A stretch of 64,000 nt of DNA. It comes from an uncultured Cellvibrio sp. Its GTDB lineage: Bacteria; Pseudomonadota; Gammaproteobacteria; Pseudomonadales; Cellvibrionaceae. This document shows, piece after piece, positions 62,600 through 64,000 of this stretch. Numbering within the stretch: the stretch's first letter is position 1; each line of letters starts with the position of its first letter. The translations under genes were made by a program, and so were the position numbers. A model generated the notes under the pieces. It was given only the letters and a program-made list of their open reading frames with translations. It had not been told where the DNA came from and searched no databases. Where the stretch lies: the NCBI GenBank assembly GCA_937958105.1, contig CALFXJ010000013.1, positions 123,149 to 187,148 on the forward strand, given 5' to 3'.

Positions 62600-63916
62600 A
62601 TGACGAAGCAGAAAAATCCGTTTGAGAAGGAGCTGGACAAACTCGATGAGCAATGGGAAGCGTTTATCGATACCGAGCTGCCAATATTTCACTGGGTTTT
62701 TGCGCCGGATGACGGTCAGCTGGCCCTGACGTTTTTCAAAGTCAAGGAACAGCTGGATGAAAAAAATCCCCATTTATTCATCCACTTGAGCAGTGAGTTT
62801 GAAAGCGCGGAAAATTTCGGCTATCGCTTGGCTGACGAGATGAATCAGCTGATCAAGGAAGGTCTTGCTGAAGCGGATGATGATGCATCCGAAGACGACA
62901 ATGACATTCAGTGGCACAAACCGGATCTGGAAAATTGTCGCAGCGGATTTCAAGCTCTGTTTCGCAGTTGCAATGCGGCCATCAACGCGTTCGGTGATTA
63001 CGTTCACTCCGTTACTCTGGCTGTTACACCTACCGCCATCAACAGCGCCAGGCAGTACGTGGACTGGTGGGCACAATGTTGTGATATTCACACCGAGTTT
63101 ACCTGGCCTAAGCTGCTGCGCTTGATTGTTCTCGATACCCATGAGCAATCGGAACTGGCCCGCCTGGCCCAGAAGCGCTCGCAACATATTCACAGCGCTG
63201 TAGCTCCCGTCAACATGCGTGCAGCCATGCAGGCCGTGTTAGAGCAGGCGGATGATGGGTCCCCTGGAGCCCGTCTTCGCCAACACATGACGGACTTGCA
63301 GGAGGCTGCAGGCAAACAGGATCGTCCCACCCTTGAATCCCATGCCGCAGCTGCCTTACAGGTGGCTCAAGATCAACGCTGGCTGGATATGTGGGCAGCC
63401 GTCCTGCTAATACGCGCGGCGGGTTATCTGAATCTACAGGCGTTTGCCGACGCTCTGAATGACTATCGTGCAGCGCAGTCCATAGCCCAGCAAGGCGAGG
63501 CCGAATCCGCAGCAGGTTGCGAGAAATTATTTGTGCAGGCGCAGGTATGTGAAGGCACCTGCCTGTTTAATATGGAACGTTTCGAAGAGGCAGCAGTTGT
63601 CTATGCTCGGGCAGCCCAGGCCGCCGAGCAGCGGGATGATTTATTCCTGAGCCTCGACAGCTGGCGGATGGCCAGCTTCTGCATGGAGCGGAATAAAGAC
63701 GAAAAGCAGGCGTGGGATTATGCTAAACAATCCTTGGATATCAGCCGCAGGATGGATGCGCAGCAACGGAGTCAATCCACCCTGCCATTCTTAGGACAGG
63801 CCATGATTCGACTCAGCCCGTCCGCGGAAGTCCGGGATCAGGTAAAGCTGACCTTCAGTGAGCTGCTTAATGAAGACTGGCTGGAGCAGGTCCAGCAGGT
63901 AGCGAAGGCATGCTGA
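62600..63916 (+). CDS. Unknown protein between vgrG and PAAR-like effector; candidate T6SS adaptor/chaperone
   Basis: 438-residue soluble, acidic protein without signal peptide, not a recognised DUF4123 or EagR (DUF1795) chaperone. The N-terminal half (about 1-190) is mixed, with FHWVFAPDDGQLALTFFKV and LFIHLSSEFESAENFGYRLA, followed by an acidic EADDDASEDDND stretch. The C-terminal half (about 240-435) is helical with TPR-like repeats (FADALNDYRAAQSIAQQGEA, FEEAAVVYARAAQAAEQRDD, AWDYAKQSLDISRRMD). It starts 33 nt after vgrG and overlaps the PAAR-like gene by 7 nt. The placement matches effector-loading proteins; the function is inferred. Confidence 0.8.
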   Translation: MTKQKNPFEKELDKLDEQWEAFIDTELPIFHWVFAPDDGQLALTFFKVKEQLDEKNPHLFIHLSSEFESAENFGYRLADEMNQLIKEGLAEADDDASEDDNDIQWHKPDLENCRSGFQALFRSCNAAINAFGDYVHSVTLAVTPTAINSARQYVDWWAQCCDIHTEFTWPKLLRLIVLDTHEQSELARLAQKRSQHIHSAVAPVNMRAAMQAVLEQADDGSPGARLRQHMTDLQEAAGKQDRPTLESHAAAALQVAQDQRWLDMWAAVLLIRAAGYLNLQAFADALNDYRAAQSIAQQGEAESAAGCEKLFVQAQVCEGTCLFNMERFEEAAVVYARAAQAAEQRDDLFLSLDSWRMASFCMERNKDEKQAWDYAKQSLDISRRMDAQQRSQSTLPFLGQAMIRLSPSAEVRDQVKLTFSELLNEDWLEQVQQVAKAC

Positions 63917-64000
63917 TAGCCAAACATTTTGATCCGGTGCTGGGTATCGACATTCATATCCTGATCACACCCGCCGGGCCCATCCCCATCCCGCATCCCC
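63910..64000 (+). CDS. PAAR-like/Rhs-type T6SS effector (N-terminal fragment, runs off the window)
   Basis: ATG at 63910 opens a frame to the window edge: MLIAKHFDPVLGIDIHILIT then PAGPIPIPHP. The HFDPVLGIDIH...P-x-P-HP pattern is the N terminus of PAAR-like domains on Rhs-type and related T6SS effectors, which cap VgrG. Only 30 residues are visible, so the toxin cannot be known. The start lies inside the preceding gene's last codons, indicating translational coupling. Confidence 0.82.
   Translation, partial: MLIAKHFDPVLGIDIHILITPAGPIPIPHP

Noticed and set aside
1..64000. CRISPR arrays, insertion sequences, rRNA genes or prophage
   Set aside because: None recognised on either strand by inspection.

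Overview
The window is a chromosomal segment of a Gram-negative gammaproteobacterium, most likely Cellvibrio or a close Cellvibrionaceae relative. This rests on the housekeeping synteny (thrS-infC-rpmI-rplT-pheS-pheT-ihfA-merR-tRNA-Pro; rpsP-rimM-trmD-rplS; FabY-type ketoacyl synthase), a SapC protein, and a secreted PL11 rhamnogalacturonan lyase with poly-serine linkers and a C-terminal CBM10, a style typical of Cellvibrio. Assignments come from reading protein motifs and context; no database search was run.

Layout. 0-2 kb: the ribosomal/tRNA modification operon rpsP-rimM-trmD-rplS on the minus strand, rplS cut by the left edge. 2-7.5 kb: fabY, a divergent AraC-type regulator, ibpA with a probable sigma-32 promoter and ROSE-like RNA thermometer, an HPF/RaiA protein, SapC, and tRNA-Pro(GGG). 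7.6-15.2 kb: the thrS to ihfA translation block on the minus strand; infC starts at a non-canonical ATC codon. 15.4-22.8 kb: an AcrAB/MexAB-OprM-type RND efflux operon flanked by two TetR regulators, with three palindromic operator candidates. 23-32.7 kb: prc protease, xthA, a 1172-residue ThuA/PQQ-dehydrogenase/cytochrome c lipoprotein, a degenerate hybrid histidine kinase, and a DUF2788 membrane protein.

32.8-47.2 kb is an iron island, all on the minus strand: two TonB receptors, each behind a Fur box, a PiuC-type dioxygenase, a PepSY membrane protein, DUF2271 and DUF4198 periplasmic proteins, a membrane-anchored diflavin reductase, and a MacA-MacB-outer-membrane-factor exporter. The order suggests ferric siderophore import, periplasmic iron release by reduction, and export of the emptied siderophore, comparable in logic to PvdRT-OpmQ of Pseudomonas.

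47.2-55.7 kb: nfuA, metH with a co-directional unknown gene, a YggS-like protein that lacks the PLP lysine, a cytidylyltransferase/LicD pair and a GT25 glycosyltransferase (surface glycan modification). 55.7-60 kb: the PL11 lyase and a DUF4380 protein. 60.4-64 kb: a type VI secretion cargo module, vgrG, a 438-residue protein of unknown family, and the start of a PAAR-like/Rhs-type effector that runs off the right edge.

The best candidates for undescribed biology are the vgrG/unknown/PAAR-like module, the pseudo-kinase hybrid sensor, the lysine-less YggS homologue beside glycan genes, and the import-reduce-export siderophore island.
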